From: Acidiflorens sp963841945
GTDB taxonomy: Bacteria > Acidobacteriota > Terriglobia > Terriglobales > Acidobacteriaceae
Length of the DNA stretch: 64,000 nucleotides
Assembly: GCA_963841945.1 (NCBI GenBank)
Contig: CAWJFC010000007.1
Coordinates: 133,642-197,641 of the forward strand
Direction: 5' to 3'
Under the pieces are notes generated by a model. That model worked only from the letters and a program-made list of their open reading frames with translations. It made no database searches and was not told the origin of the DNA. How positions within the stretch are numbered: position 1 is the stretch's first letter; each line of letters opens with the position of its first letter. A program made the translations under genes and the position numbers. This document shows positions 9,814-18,640 of this stretch, piece after piece.

Positions 9814-11610
9814 GTGCATCTCACTTACATCGACTGGCTCATCATGCTGGTCTACTTTGCCTTCGTGCTCGGCATCGGCGTTGCCATCAAGAGTTACACC
9901 AAGACCAGCACTGATTTCTTCCTGGCGGGTCGCTCCATTCCAGCCTGGGTTTGCGGTTTGGCATTTATTTCGGCAAACCTCGGAGCGCAGGAAGTCATCG
10001 GCATGGCGGCGTCCGGCGCGAAATATGGCATCGCGACCAGTCACTTCTATTGGATCGGCGCGATTCCGGCCATGGTTTTTGTCGGCGTTTTCATGATGCC
10101 GTTTTACTATGGGTCACGCGCTCGCTCTGTGCCAGAGTACCTGCGGCTGCGCTTCGACGAAAAGACGCGAGCCTTTAACGCCATCTCTTTTGCCGTCATG
10201 ACCGTGTTCTCCTCCGGTATCTCGATGTATGCGATGGCCAAGATGATCCAGACCTTGCATTTGCTCGATGGGCCCCTCGCTAGAGTTGGAATGCCCCTGG
10301 GATGGAGCTTCCATCTCAGCATCCTCTTTTCGGCAGCCATTGTCCTCGCATACATCTTTCTTGGTGGCCTTACCAGCGCTATTTATAACGAAGTTCTCCA
10401 GTTCTTTCTCATTGTTGCCGGCTTCTTCCCATTAGTTTTCCTGGGGCTAAAAAACGTTGGTGGGTGGACCGGCTTGAAGCAACAACTGCCAGTGGCTTTC
10501 ACTCATTCCTGGCGGGGAATGAGCAACGCACATACCAATCCGCTGGGAGTAGAAGTCTTTGGCCTGGTTATGGGGCTTGGGTTTGTGTTGTCCTTCGGCT
10601 ACTGGTGCACCGACTTCCTGGTGATTCAGCGGGCCATGGCCGCCGATTCGCTGAGTGCTGCTAGGCGCACTCCTTTGATTGCCGCCGTACCCAAGATGCT
10701 CTTCCCTTTCCTGGTGATTCTGCCCGGCATGATCGCAATTGCCCTTCCGACCCCTGTGGCGCCAGTCCCGTACGGCGGTGCAGGTCAGGCTCAAGTTGTA
10801 CCGCAGCAGGGATTGGGGTTGATCCCCGTGAAGGTCGATGAGACTACCGGGACTCCGAAGATCGACGCCGATGGCAAGCCGGTGCTCGATTACGACCTGG
10901 CGATTCCAAACATGCTTCTCCATTACTTCCCAACCGGGATCCTGGGGCTGGGAATCACCGCCCTGCTGGCGAGCTTCATGTCCGGGATGGCTGGAAATGT
11001 AACGGCGTTCAACACTGTCTGGACGTATGACATTTACCAGTCTTACATCAACAGGAATGCAAGAGATGAACACTACCTCATGATCGGGCGCGTTGCGACT
11101 GTCTTTGGAATTGGGATGTCTATTTTGGCCGCCTATGCGGCGACTCGATTCAACAACATCATGGATTTTCTACAGTTGGTGTTTGCCTTCGTCAATGCAC
11201 CGCTGTTTGCGACGTTTCTGCTGGGCATGTTCTCCAAGCGCACCACTGGCCACGGTGCCTTTTTCGGGCTAATTTCCGGCACAACGGCGGCCGCTGTGCA
11301 TCACGGCCTGACGCTGCCCGCGGGAGCCGTTCCCGGGATCAAGGGAGCCTGGATCGCTTTGGTGCACATCTATCCCAGTGAGATGGCTCAAAATTTCTGG
11401 ACTGCGATCTGGGCATGGTGCGCCTGTTTTGTGATCACAATTCTCGTGAGCTTCCTCACGCGACCACGTGCGGAAACGGATCTAGTCGGGTTAGTGTATT
11501 CGCTGACAGAGCGACCGGATGACCGCGATCTCGCGTGGTATGAGAGTCCATTGCTTCTCGGTGCGGTGGTGATTGGGATTGCACTGATGCTGAACCTTAT
11601 CTTCTGGTAG
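9814..11610 (+). CDS. Sodium:solute symporter (SSS family)
   Basis: This is a 598-residue polytopic membrane protein with about 13-14 hydrophobic segments. The family start is DWLIMLVYFAFVLGIGVAIK with the STDFFLAGRSIPAW motif, then ANLGAQEVIGMAASGAKYG and ARSVPEYLRLRFDEKTR; the SSS Na+-site region lies in TM8-type sequence near GLGITALLASFMSGMAGNV. GTG at 9814 is favoured over the upstream TTG at 9793 because AGAAAGG precedes it. A polar insert near residues 310-360 is longer than in vSGLT. It follows the PLP enzyme closely and is coupled downstream to a small membrane protein and galactokinase, so galactose or a related sugar is one candidate substrate. Confidence 0.93.
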   Translation: MHLTYIDWLIMLVYFAFVLGIGVAIKSYTKTSTDFFLAGRSIPAWVCGLAFISANLGAQEVIGMAASGAKYGIATSHFYWIGAIPAMVFVGVFMMPFYYGSRARSVPEYLRLRFDEKTRAFNAISFAVMTVFSSGISMYAMAKMIQTLHLLDGPLARVGMPLGWSFHLSILFSAAIVLAYIFLGGLTSAIYNEVLQFFLIVAGFFPLVFLGLKNVGGWTGLKQQLPVAFTHSWRGMSNAHTNPLGVEVFGLVMGLGFVLSFGYWCTDFLVIQRAMAADSLSAARRTPLIAAVPKMLFPFLVILPGMIAIALPTPVAPVPYGGAGQAQVVPQQGLGLIPVKVDETTGTPKIDADGKPVLDYDLAIPNMLLHYFPTGILGLGITALLASFMSGMAGNVTAFNTVWTYDIYQSYINRNARDEHYLMIGRVATVFGIGMSILAAYAATRFNNIMDFLQLVFAFVNAPLFATFLLGMFSKRTTGHGAFFGLISGTTAAAVHHGLTLPAGAVPGIKGAWIALVHIYPSEMAQNFWTAIWAWCACFVITILVSFLTRPRAETDLVGLVYSLTERPDDRDLAWYESPLLLGAVVIGIALMLNLIFW

Positions 11611-11620
11611 GAGTTATAAG

Positions 11621-11851
11621 ATGCGACTGGATCTGCGCATACCGATTGGGCTCATGTTCTTACTTTTCGGAGTCATACTAGCGGTTTATGGAGTCGTCAG
11701 TAAAGCCGCGATCTATCAGCGGTCCTTGGGAATCAATGTCAATCTTGTCTGGGGGCTGGTCCTTGTTGTTTTTGGGGTGTCGATGCTCGCGCTTGCCAGG
11801 AATCGGAGCAAATTGACGGGGGCTGGGAAGGGGTCTCCGCGGAACCGATGA
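11621..11851 (+). CDS. Small two-helix membrane protein, conserved hypothetical
   Basis: The 76-residue protein has two hydrophobic helices (IGLMFLLFGVILAVYGVV and VWGLVLVVFGVSMLAL) joined by a short polar loop, and a basic C-terminal tail (RNRSKLTGAGKG). AGGAG precedes the ATG. It starts 10 bases after the symporter and overlaps galactokinase by four bases (ATGA), so it is translated with them. It could be an accessory subunit of the symporter; nothing in the sequence gives a catalytic role. Confidence 0.85.
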   Translation: MRLDLRIPIGLMFLLFGVILAVYGVVSKAAIYQRSLGINVNLVWGLVLVVFGVSMLALARNRSKLTGAGKGSPRNR

Positions 11852-13029
11852 TGCCGAACCCCGAAAGTTCTCCCACGTCGATCTTTGATTGTGTACAGGA
11901 GAGATATCGCCAACTCTTTCGCGACATCCCCGCAATATACCGTGCACCCGGTCGTGTCAATCTCATCGGAGAGCACACTGACTACAACGATGGGTTTGTC
12001 CTCCCGATCGCGATCGACTCATACACTTATGTTGCCGCGGGACGGCGTGGCGATCGCGTTGTGCACATCGTCTCGGAGAACCTGCATGAAGAACGCGAGT
12101 TTTCTCTTGATGGCATTGCGGCGGAACCCACCGGCGATTGGAGCGACTACGTGCGCGGTGTCGCGGCCGTACTTCAGGATCGCGGCATCAATCTGCAAGG
12201 AACAAATATGGTCATTCAGAGCGAAGTTCCACTGGGATCTGGCCTCAGTTCATCCGCCGCGCTGGAGGTATCTTGTGCGCTCTCATTTCTTGGGTTGTCG
12301 ACTACCGCGATGAGTCGGGTCGATATTGCGCAGGTATGCCAACAAGCCGAGCATCGTTATGCCGGTACTCTTTGCGGCATTATGGATCAGTTCATGGCCT
12401 GCTTTGGCAAGAGCCGGCACGCGCTGTTGCTTGACTGTCGCACTTTGCAATCGCGCGAACTGCCGCTTGATTTGGCAACGCGAATCGTGGTCTGCAACAC
12501 AGGGGTCAAACATGCGCTCGCGGCTGGCGAGTACAACCGCCGTCGCCAAGATTGCGAAGCAGGAGTCAGAGCGTTCCAGCAGTTTATTCCCGGAATCAGT
12601 GCGCTCTGCGACGTTACCCAGGAGCAGTTGGAAGAATTTAAGTCCAAGCTTTCCGATACAATTTACCGGCGTTGCCGTCACGTCATTCACGAAAATCTTC
12701 GAGTCCAGACCGCAGCTGCCGCGCTTCAGTCGAAGGACACAATCACTGTCGGCCGACTGCTAGGCGAGTCCCATGCAAGCCTGCGAGACGACTATAAGGT
12801 CAGTTGCACGGAACTGAATGTGATGGTTGAGATTGCACAGCAGATCCCAGGTGTATTGGGATCTCGAATGACCGGTGGTGGATTTGGCGGTTGCACGGTA
12901 AATCTCGTTGCGGCGGATGCAGTCGAGAACTTCCGGCGGGAGATTCAGTCTCGGTACCAGTCAAAAGTCGGGATTTGTCCTGAGGTTTATGTGTGCAACG
13001 CAGCGGATGGCGCAGAACAACTCTGCTAG
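11848..13029 (+). CDS. galK: Galactokinase
   Basis: The 393-residue GHMP-family kinase phosphorylates galactose at C1 with ATP, the entry step of the Leloir pathway. All three family motifs are visible: GRVNLIGEHTDYN (residues 35-47), the ATP-binding VPLGSGLSSSAALE (127-140) and GSRMTGGGFGG (338-348). The catalytic base is probably D180 in GIMDQF. Length and motif spacing are those of bacterial GalK. The start overlaps the preceding small membrane protein by ATGA, implying translational coupling to the symporter pair. No galT, galE or galM gene lies in the window. Confidence 0.96.
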   Translation: MMPNPESSPTSIFDCVQERYRQLFRDIPAIYRAPGRVNLIGEHTDYNDGFVLPIAIDSYTYVAAGRRGDRVVHIVSENLHEEREFSLDGIAAEPTGDWSDYVRGVAAVLQDRGINLQGTNMVIQSEVPLGSGLSSSAALEVSCALSFLGLSTTAMSRVDIAQVCQQAEHRYAGTLCGIMDQFMACFGKSRHALLLDCRTLQSRELPLDLATRIVVCNTGVKHALAAGEYNRRRQDCEAGVRAFQQFIPGISALCDVTQEQLEEFKSKLSDTIYRRCRHVIHENLRVQTAAAALQSKDTITVGRLLGESHASLRDDYKVSCTELNVMVEIAQQIPGVLGSRMTGGGFGGCTVNLVAADAVENFRREIQSRYQSKVGICPEVYVCNAADGAEQLC

Positions 13030-13130
13030 GTCGTACCTGGTTATCATCCGGGAGTGGTTATCCGAGTTTCACTTTTATATTATGCAATTCGACTTGCTTC
13101 GCGAAATTCCGCATCGCAGATTTAATCCGC

Positions 13131-13493
13131 TCACAGCCGTGGTCCGGTGAGATCAACCTCGATCACCTTGTGCCACAGATCGATCGGGAACTCGAGAAAT
13201 GGGTGTTTGAATTCAAGCCCTGCATTGTTGACGAAGGATGTCGAGTCTTCCAAATTTTGCCACGGCTTGCTCCACGAGAATTCGTACTGGGTCTGATCGG
13301 AGACATCGGATTCAACGCCGATAGTGCGGCCTCCCGCAGTTTCAATTCTCCGGATTGTCTCGTCGGCTCGGACACCCTTGTCTATGTAGTCGACAACAAC
13401 TGCTGCCCCTTCATTGGCGATGGCCGTTGCGATCGCCTGCCCAATTCCCGTGTCGGCGCCTGTCACAATCGCTACTTTGTGTTGAAGCCGCAA
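13131..13493 (-). pseudogene. Short-chain dehydrogenase fragment, frameshifted and truncated
   Basis: The frame begins KVAIVTGADTGIGQA (NAD(P)-binding TGxxxGIG) after a strong AAGGAGG and a TTG start. The expected ILVEQAVAKFGRLDIL lies in another frame between about 13250 and 13310, bracketed by two compensating shifts, before VNNAG returns to the first frame. The protein then stops right after VDLTG, so the SxnYxxxK catalytic half is missing. An intact relative would be a glucose or 3-oxoacyl dehydrogenase-like SDR of about 250 residues. Confidence 0.82.
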
Positions 13494-13572
13494 TTATCGT
13501 TCCTCCTTAAACGCACCCCGACCCAAAACGATCGAGTGATCGGGACGCGGCCCGAGAATCGCCGCGTCCAAC

Positions 13573-14058
13573 TCACTGTTCTTTAAGCTCTGTCCAAGTC
13601 CCAGTCTTACCCTGATAGATGCGCATGTTGCACTGTTTGGGTCCAACGTGAGCGAAAATCAATTGGAATGGCTGCGATGCACTCAATTGACCCGCTTCCA
13701 TCGCATCCCGCAAGAGATCTTGATGTTCTTCGTACGTCCTTTCCGGATTGACATTTTTGTTTAGCACCAGTGTCCAGTTGTCCCGTTGCCGAATGAGATA
13801 CATGCTGTAGGCGCCAATTGCAATCTTGGAGTTGCTCACATCAAGTGTCGAGGTGAAAAGGAACATCGGAGAACCACCCGGACTCCAAACTTTCCCCTCG
13901 GATAGTTTGTGGTTTGAAATATCTGGCTGATACCTCACGCTGACTTGCTTACCGTCATCGAAATTGCAGACTGAAGTCTGGGTTTTCTGGCTCTGAGCAC
14001 TACAACAAATTGAAAAAACGACGATGAAAGACAAGCGCGCAATTGTTCCTATACACAT
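13573..14058 (-). CDS. DUF2911 family exported protein
   Basis: The 161-residue protein has an N-terminal hydrophobic signal (LSFIVVFSICCSAQS) with a likely cleavage after the SAQS region. The DUF2911 core follows: GKVWSPGGSPMFLFTSTLDV, IAIGAYSMYLIRQRDNWTLVLNKN and a C-terminal FAHVGPKQCNMRI. DUF2911 is a small beta-rich domain of unknown function common in Acidobacteria and Bacteroidetes, usually in exported proteins. The ATG at 14058 is preceded by GGGAGGGGAAGG; an upstream in-frame start at 14094 is unneeded. Its role is unknown. Confidence 0.82.
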   Translation of the reverse strand: MCIGTIARLSFIVVFSICCSAQSQKTQTSVCNFDDGKQVSVRYQPDISNHKLSEGKVWSPGGSPMFLFTSTLDVSNSKIAIGAYSMYLIRQRDNWTLVLNKNVNPERTYEEHQDLLRDAMEAGQLSASQPFQLIFAHVGPKQCNMRIYQGKTGTWTELKEQ

Positions 14059-14133
14059 TGATTCCTTCCCCTCCCTCCAATCTGCGTTCGGCACTTAGCG
14101 AGGCGAAGACTGTGGACACAATATCTGGCTGGC

Positions 14134-14643
14134 TTAGTCCGTTTTCGCTCCCACTTTCTGCTCGCAGATGGATTCAGCAGCGATATAGGCTTGCTGCCTT
14201 CCAAAATTCTGCATCTGATCCTTACTAAGCTTCCATTGCCTTCTAAGAGTCGCCAAAGGCGGTAGTGTGCGGATGCGGCCTTTGATATCAACTTTGATTG
14301 GCGAGCGATGGGGTGGCGAGAACCCGGGCTCTGAGACAACAAGCATTTGGTTTCCCTTGGCACCGGAAATGACAAATACGTTCGGCTTTGGACCCGCCCG
14401 CAGCTGGACATGGTTTAGAAAAACCATGTCGCCTATCTCGCCTGCCGCATTTTCTCCGATGAGGCTTCCGATAGAGCTCGGAGAACTAACCAGAGTGTCG
14501 GTAAAGCTGTCGACGTCTTCATCCATCGTTCCCCACAGTCGCCACCCGGCCGTGGCGCCAATGACCAGTGCAATCGTGGTCATCAGCATTACCAAGGGCC
14601 ACCATTGCTTCTCTTTCCTCGGTTCTTCGGACAAGACAGGCAC
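14134..14643 (-). CDS. Membrane-anchored protein of unknown function
   Basis: This 169-residue protein begins at a GTG, with charged residues then one hydrophobic helix (LVMLMTTIALVIGATAGW, about residues 17-36). A polar extracytoplasmic part follows, containing DMVFLNHVQLRAGPKPNVFV and ISGAKGNQMLVVSE. The topology suggests a periplasmic domain tethered by an N-terminal anchor. I do not recognise the family. The VFLNHVQL-VFVISGAKGNQMLVV pattern resembles short proteins whose soluble part may bind or sense something, but this is only an impression. It ends 75 bases before the DUF2911 gene on the same strand, so co-transcription is possible. Confidence 0.6.
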   Translation of the reverse strand: MPVLSEEPRKEKQWWPLVMLMTTIALVIGATAGWRLWGTMDEDVDSFTDTLVSSPSSIGSLIGENAAGEIGDMVFLNHVQLRAGPKPNVFVISGAKGNQMLVVSEPGFSPPHRSPIKVDIKGRIRTLPPLATLRRQWKLSKDQMQNFGRQQAYIAAESICEQKVGAKTD

Positions 14644-14804
14644 CTTACTTTCAGATGCCTGAGATGCATCTCCACGGTTAACCGTTGGCGATTTTTTGCG
14701 CTTTCCAAGATGGCCTCGAATAGCATTTCCGAGACTTTAAGTGTGGTTGCCTTCGCGAGTTGACTACGCTCCTGGCTTACTGTGCACTTCCTCCCCACGC
14801 ACCG

Positions 14805-15258
14805 TTAGTGACCTACGCCGCTGGAGCTAATGGACCCCAATGTCGGCAAAATGGCGCAATCGGTGGGAAGTCGGTATTTTTTGATTCGCCCGGATTCGAC
14901 AGACATTTTCAGATGAGTCGAGGGTTTGGCCTTATGCCCGAGGATGATGAGAACCGTGGATACGAGAAGGAAACCGATCACACCGTAAATTTCTGCTCGG
15001 CTTCTTATTTAATAGCGAATGGCGGGGATCAACGAACCAATAAAAAATACCGAAAACACCAACACCAGTAGTCAGAACGCCAGCACCCAAACCCGACACC
15101 AATGAGAATAACGCCACCGACATATAAACTGTCACATAAAATGCGACATGACCCAAGACGGGGTCAAGAGCCCATCGAAGTAACACGGCGACGACAGCAG
15201 CAGCAAATGCGATCGTGTAGCGTTCCGGCAGATTTTGCCGCTTTTGAAAGAACTACAT
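14805..15258 (-). pseudogene. DUF4118 (KdpD-like) four-helix membrane domain, frameshifted
   Basis: On the minus strand, ERYTIAFAAAVVAVLLRW, HVAFYVTVYMSVALFSLVSG and GVGVFGIFYWFVDPRHSLL match the first three helices of the DUF4118 domain at the N-terminus of KdpD and many sensor kinases. After KKP the frame shifts near 14990, and the fourth helix (GVIGFLLVSTVLIILGHKA) continues one frame over to a stop at 14805-14807. No start codon precedes the first helix: a TAG lies just upstream. No kinase domain follows. It is a relic of a membrane sensor-type protein. Confidence 0.7.
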
Positions 15259-15462
15259 TCAACCCGCGTCCAGATCGCTCCCCGCATGGAGACCCTCTAG
15301 ATGCGATTTGCAGACACACAGTTTTTATAACGCAAAAGGTCGTCAGTTTCAGGTTAGCAGCAGGAAGAAACTTCGTCCCCTGGTGAGGCTGCTGGCTTCT
15401 CCCTCAACGTATATGCAATTCGCGGTCGTTCACTTTGAAACATCGCCCGATTTCTAGACTCC

Positions 15463-16830
15463 TCAAGGAACTCTGCGACTGATAGTGGTGGCAACGCCCT
15501 GACCACGATCGTCGCCGATCTTCATTTTCATGAGAATTTCCAGCCGTTCCGAGAGTCGCTTGGGCAAGTCAGGATCCGACGCCAAGCTTGCGTAGTATTC
15601 GAGAATGTTTGTTCTCAGGTTCTCAGGGATTGGCCGGTTGGGCTCCGATGTGATGCGCTCCAGCAGTTGTGCATAGGTTTGATCTGCAAGAGGATAATCC
15701 TCCAATTTAACGCGATTCCCCGTGTCGAGATCGATATTGGCAAGCGCGAGAGAGGCCTTACCATCCTTAAGCAACTTTTCAAGCATATCGTGAAATGCAT
15801 CTACCGCATGATTCACGCTGCGGAGATACCAATCTTCCGTCTCAGACGTGGGAATCTTTATTGCCAGATCGGACGCGGCCCCAATTTTCGGAATGATGAA
15901 GACTAGTATAGCCAGCAAGTGCGCCTTGAAACCAGGCCCTTTGTATGTATGTCTCCAATGCCGTTCGTAGTTTGTGCGAGCGATTCGGTCAGCAAGAATG
16001 CGATGAGGCCCGCCGGCGGCGTGGGCAGGAAACTGATACCGATGCAGTACAACCTCGGCTTCAGCGAACGCCGGAATAAAAGTACGTACCGATGTGCGGT
16101 AGCTTCGTAGAGCCGGATGTGCCCGTCCGACGAGCTCATGGATGTCAAATCCGTAAGTATTTTTGAACGCCCGTTCTAGGAATTTTCTCGGCACTTTGAG
16201 ACCGATGAACCGCAGATAGTCCGGCGGCGCAAACGTTCCATCCGACAATTCCCCAATGTCAAATCCGAATTCGGTTCTGATGTGACCATGGGGACTCTCG
16301 TCATAGGTTACCGTCGACCCAAACCGTCGTTCTAGCTTGGGGAAGTCCACTGCAGTTGCCGGATTGACGGCCTCCGAGTGACCGATGGAGTCTCCTACAT
16401 AGTGGGACAAAGCTCCAATTGCGAACGCGTACTCGTCAATAGTCTCGGCGTTTGCGAGGAGCCAACCGACGAAGTCTCCCGAACGTACGTAGTGCGTGAG
16501 GTTGCTGAAGAACTGTTTGCCGAACGGGTAGTAACCCATGTCCTGGATCGCGGAACCCCCATAGGCATAAGCATGAGCCTCGCGCAGCTGTTCCTCTGTT
16601 GCGTTTGGAAATCGCGCAAGCAGCAAAGGCCGAATGGAATCATTCCAGGCAAGATCGATCAACTCCTGATGCGTAAGAACAGAGTATGCGGCCGAGTTGA
16701 CCGCGCCGAATAAAATTGCAACCAGAAAAATAGCTCCGCGAGCTATTAGGCGCTTAGAAGAACAGCACTTCAGTCCTCGAAGTGAGCCTGTCTTTTTGCA
16801 ACTTGGGTGACAGGTAGCTTCTTGTCTCAT
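15463..16830 (-). CDS. Zinc-dependent phospholipase C-like protein
   Basis: The 455-residue protein has an N-terminal hydrophobic segment (ARGAIFLVAILFGAVNSAAY) acting as signal or anchor. It then shows features of the zinc-dependent phospholipase C/S1-nuclease fold: YSVLTHQELIDLAW, HAYAYGGSAIQDMGYYPFG, FFSNLTHYVRSGDFV and GALSHYVGDSIGHSEAVN. The spaced His/Asp residues (TH, QDMG, LTHY, SHYVGDSIGH) are likely zinc ligands. ATG at 16830 follows AGGCGGA. Family members hydrolyse phospholipids, but many environmental ones are uncharacterised. It stands alone downstream of the GMC operon and upstream of a pseudogene. Confidence 0.78.
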   Translation of the reverse strand: MRQEATCHPSCKKTGSLRGLKCCSSKRLIARGAIFLVAILFGAVNSAAYSVLTHQELIDLAWNDSIRPLLLARFPNATEEQLREAHAYAYGGSAIQDMGYYPFGKQFFSNLTHYVRSGDFVGWLLANAETIDEYAFAIGALSHYVGDSIGHSEAVNPATAVDFPKLERRFGSTVTYDESPHGHIRTEFGFDIGELSDGTFAPPDYLRFIGLKVPRKFLERAFKNTYGFDIHELVGRAHPALRSYRTSVRTFIPAFAEAEVVLHRYQFPAHAAGGPHRILADRIARTNYERHWRHTYKGPGFKAHLLAILVFIIPKIGAASDLAIKIPTSETEDWYLRSVNHAVDAFHDMLEKLLKDGKASLALANIDLDTGNRVKLEDYPLADQTYAQLLERITSEPNRPIPENLRTNILEYYASLASDPDLPKRLSERLEILMKMKIGDDRGQGVATTISRRVP

Positions 16831-16890
16831 TCCGCCTGATCCTCACATTTCTTAACGCAGATTCGAAATGCCGAATCGGCCTAATTCTCG

Positions 16891-18633
16891 CTATATCAGC
16901 CGCGGCACTCCCTTGCCCCATGTCTCCGGAGGTGCCAGTTCGCGTCGAATCGGAGGCGAGGCCATATCACGCTCGTCAGAATTGAAGATGCGAGCTCCCT
17001 GCGAGATCAGATAATCGGCAGTTCGTACCGCCAGCGCCTGGATCGTGAGGCCGGGATTGGCCGAGCCCTGGGTGGGCATGATGCTGCCATCACAAACAAA
17101 GAGATTGGCGATGTCATGCGTACGGCCGAATTTATCCACTACAGAAGTCTCGGGGTCCGATCCCATGCGAGCAGCGCCGACAAGATGAGCGTAGCGGGCC
17201 TCCTGCACAACCTCGGTGGCGCCGGCGGCGGCCATCACTTCCATGGTTTTTTCTTTTGCAAATTTGATGAGCCTTTTGTCGTTGTCGTGCAGGTTGAAAC
17301 TGACGTGAGCGACCGGCAGGCCGAAGCGATCTTTTTCTTTCGCGAGGGTGACGCGATTGTCAGCCCAAGGAAGAATTTCGCCGAGGAGACCGAAAGCAGC
17401 CCAATGGTTGTAATCCATCATTTCGCGACGCAACCCCCAACCCCACGCTTCCTTCGCAGCAAGCATCTGCTTGCCGAAAGCGATGGGTAAAGGGCCGACG
17501 GTTTGAATGGCGAATCCGCGGGCAAAGTCGCGCTTGGAATCAGTCTCGTAAAATTCCTCGGTCAAGGCGTGCGCGGGAGGAGCTTTATACATTCGGACGG
17601 GCCGTTCAAAACGGCCGAGGACAACATTGCCCGCCTGCGCCATCAGATAGCGTCCGACCGTTCCGCTAGAGTTGGCAAGACCGTTTTCGAAGCCTGCGCA
17701 AGCGGAGTTCAGCAATAATCTCGGCGTCTCGATAGCGTAACCACAAAGAATAACTGCCTTAGATTTTTGAAAATGTGCCGCGCCATCATTGTCAAAGTAA
17801 TGTACGCCGGTCACCCGTCTTTGGTTGCCGAGCTCCACTCGAGATACCATGCATCGGTCGCGAATCTCCGCGCCCTTTTCCAAGGCGTCGGGAACATGGG
17901 TGATCAACGTGCTGGCCTTCGCACCGACCTTGCAGCCTTGAATGCAAAATCCGCGATAGATGCAGTGCGGCCGGTCCCCGTGAGAACCGGAGAGAATGGC
18001 AACCGGTCCGCCAATCGACACTGGAATGTCAAGCGCGGAACAACCGCTAATCAGCGCGTTCCCGACGCCACCCATGGGATGAGGGCCATAGGCGTACCCA
18101 TGCGGGTATCCCCATGGATAGTAGGCAGGGCCTGCGACAGGCATTTCCAATTCCAGTTGCTCGTAATAAGGAAGGATGTCTTGGTATGTGATGGGCCAGT
18201 CGGCTCCCACGCCATCGCGCGTATAGACTTCGAAGTCAGAGGGATGCAGGCGCGGAGTAAACGCAGCCCAGTGAACCGAGCCTCCACCCACGCCCTTGCC
18301 GCAATTATTCGCGCCCAGCGCTAGCGGGTCGGAGCCGCCGGTAACGCGTGGATCTTCCCAGTAAAGTTTGTGCGATCCCGCTTCGTCGCTCACCCAGTCG
18401 CGCTCAGTATCCCAAAAGGGTCCGGCTTCGAACCCGACGACGTTGAACCCGGCACGAGCCAGCCGCTGAAGGAGTACGCCGCCCGCTGCTCCGACGCCGA
18501 CGATAACGTAGTCGACCTCGTCTTTCTGGTCGAACTTCCGCATCGGAGCATGCAAGTACTGCAACGAACCCAACATGTGCTTGCCGTTGTGCGTCGGCCC
18601 AAACTTTCCCAGTATTGGTACTTTCCAGTCCAT
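16891..18633 (-). CDS. GMC-family FAD oxidoreductase (gluconate 2-dehydrogenase flavoprotein-like)
   Basis: The 580-residue flavoprotein has the FAD-binding Rossmann motif (YVIVGVGAAGGVLLQRLARA) near residue 40 and the GKGVGGGSVHWAAFTPR loop. It has a GMC C-terminal domain ending RMGSDPETSVVDKFGR, LFVCDGSIMPTQGSANPGLT and IQALAVRTADYL. This architecture matches the large subunit of membrane gluconate/sorbitol dehydrogenases. No Tat signal is seen at the start (MDWKVPILGKFGP). The ATG at 18633 follows AGGAAG and lies seven bases after the subunit-3-like gene, so the two are surely co-expressed. It likely oxidises a sugar, sugar acid or alcohol; the electron acceptor is not obvious, as no cytochrome gene is near. 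Confidence 0.9.
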   Translation of the reverse strand: MDWKVPILGKFGPTHNGKHMLGSLQYLHAPMRKFDQKDEVDYVIVGVGAAGGVLLQRLARAGFNVVGFEAGPFWDTERDWVSDEAGSHKLYWEDPRVTGGSDPLALGANNCGKGVGGGSVHWAAFTPRLHPSDFEVYTRDGVGADWPITYQDILPYYEQLELEMPVAGPAYYPWGYPHGYAYGPHPMGGVGNALISGCSALDIPVSIGGPVAILSGSHGDRPHCIYRGFCIQGCKVGAKASTLITHVPDALEKGAEIRDRCMVSRVELGNQRRVTGVHYFDNDGAAHFQKSKAVILCGYAIETPRLLLNSACAGFENGLANSSGTVGRYLMAQAGNVVLGRFERPVRMYKAPPAHALTEEFYETDSKRDFARGFAIQTVGPLPIAFGKQMLAAKEAWGWGLRREMMDYNHWAAFGLLGEILPWADNRVTLAKEKDRFGLPVAHVSFNLHDNDKRLIKFAKEKTMEVMAAAGATEVVQEARYAHLVGAARMGSDPETSVVDKFGRTHDIANLFVCDGSIMPTQGSANPGLTIQALAVRTADYLISQGARIFNSDERDMASPPIRRELAPPETWGKGVPRLI

Positions 18634-18640
18634 TCTTCCT

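Noticed and set aside
14589..14798. 69-residue minus-strand open frame
   Set aside because: Overlaps the start of the membrane-anchored protein in another frame and has no family features.
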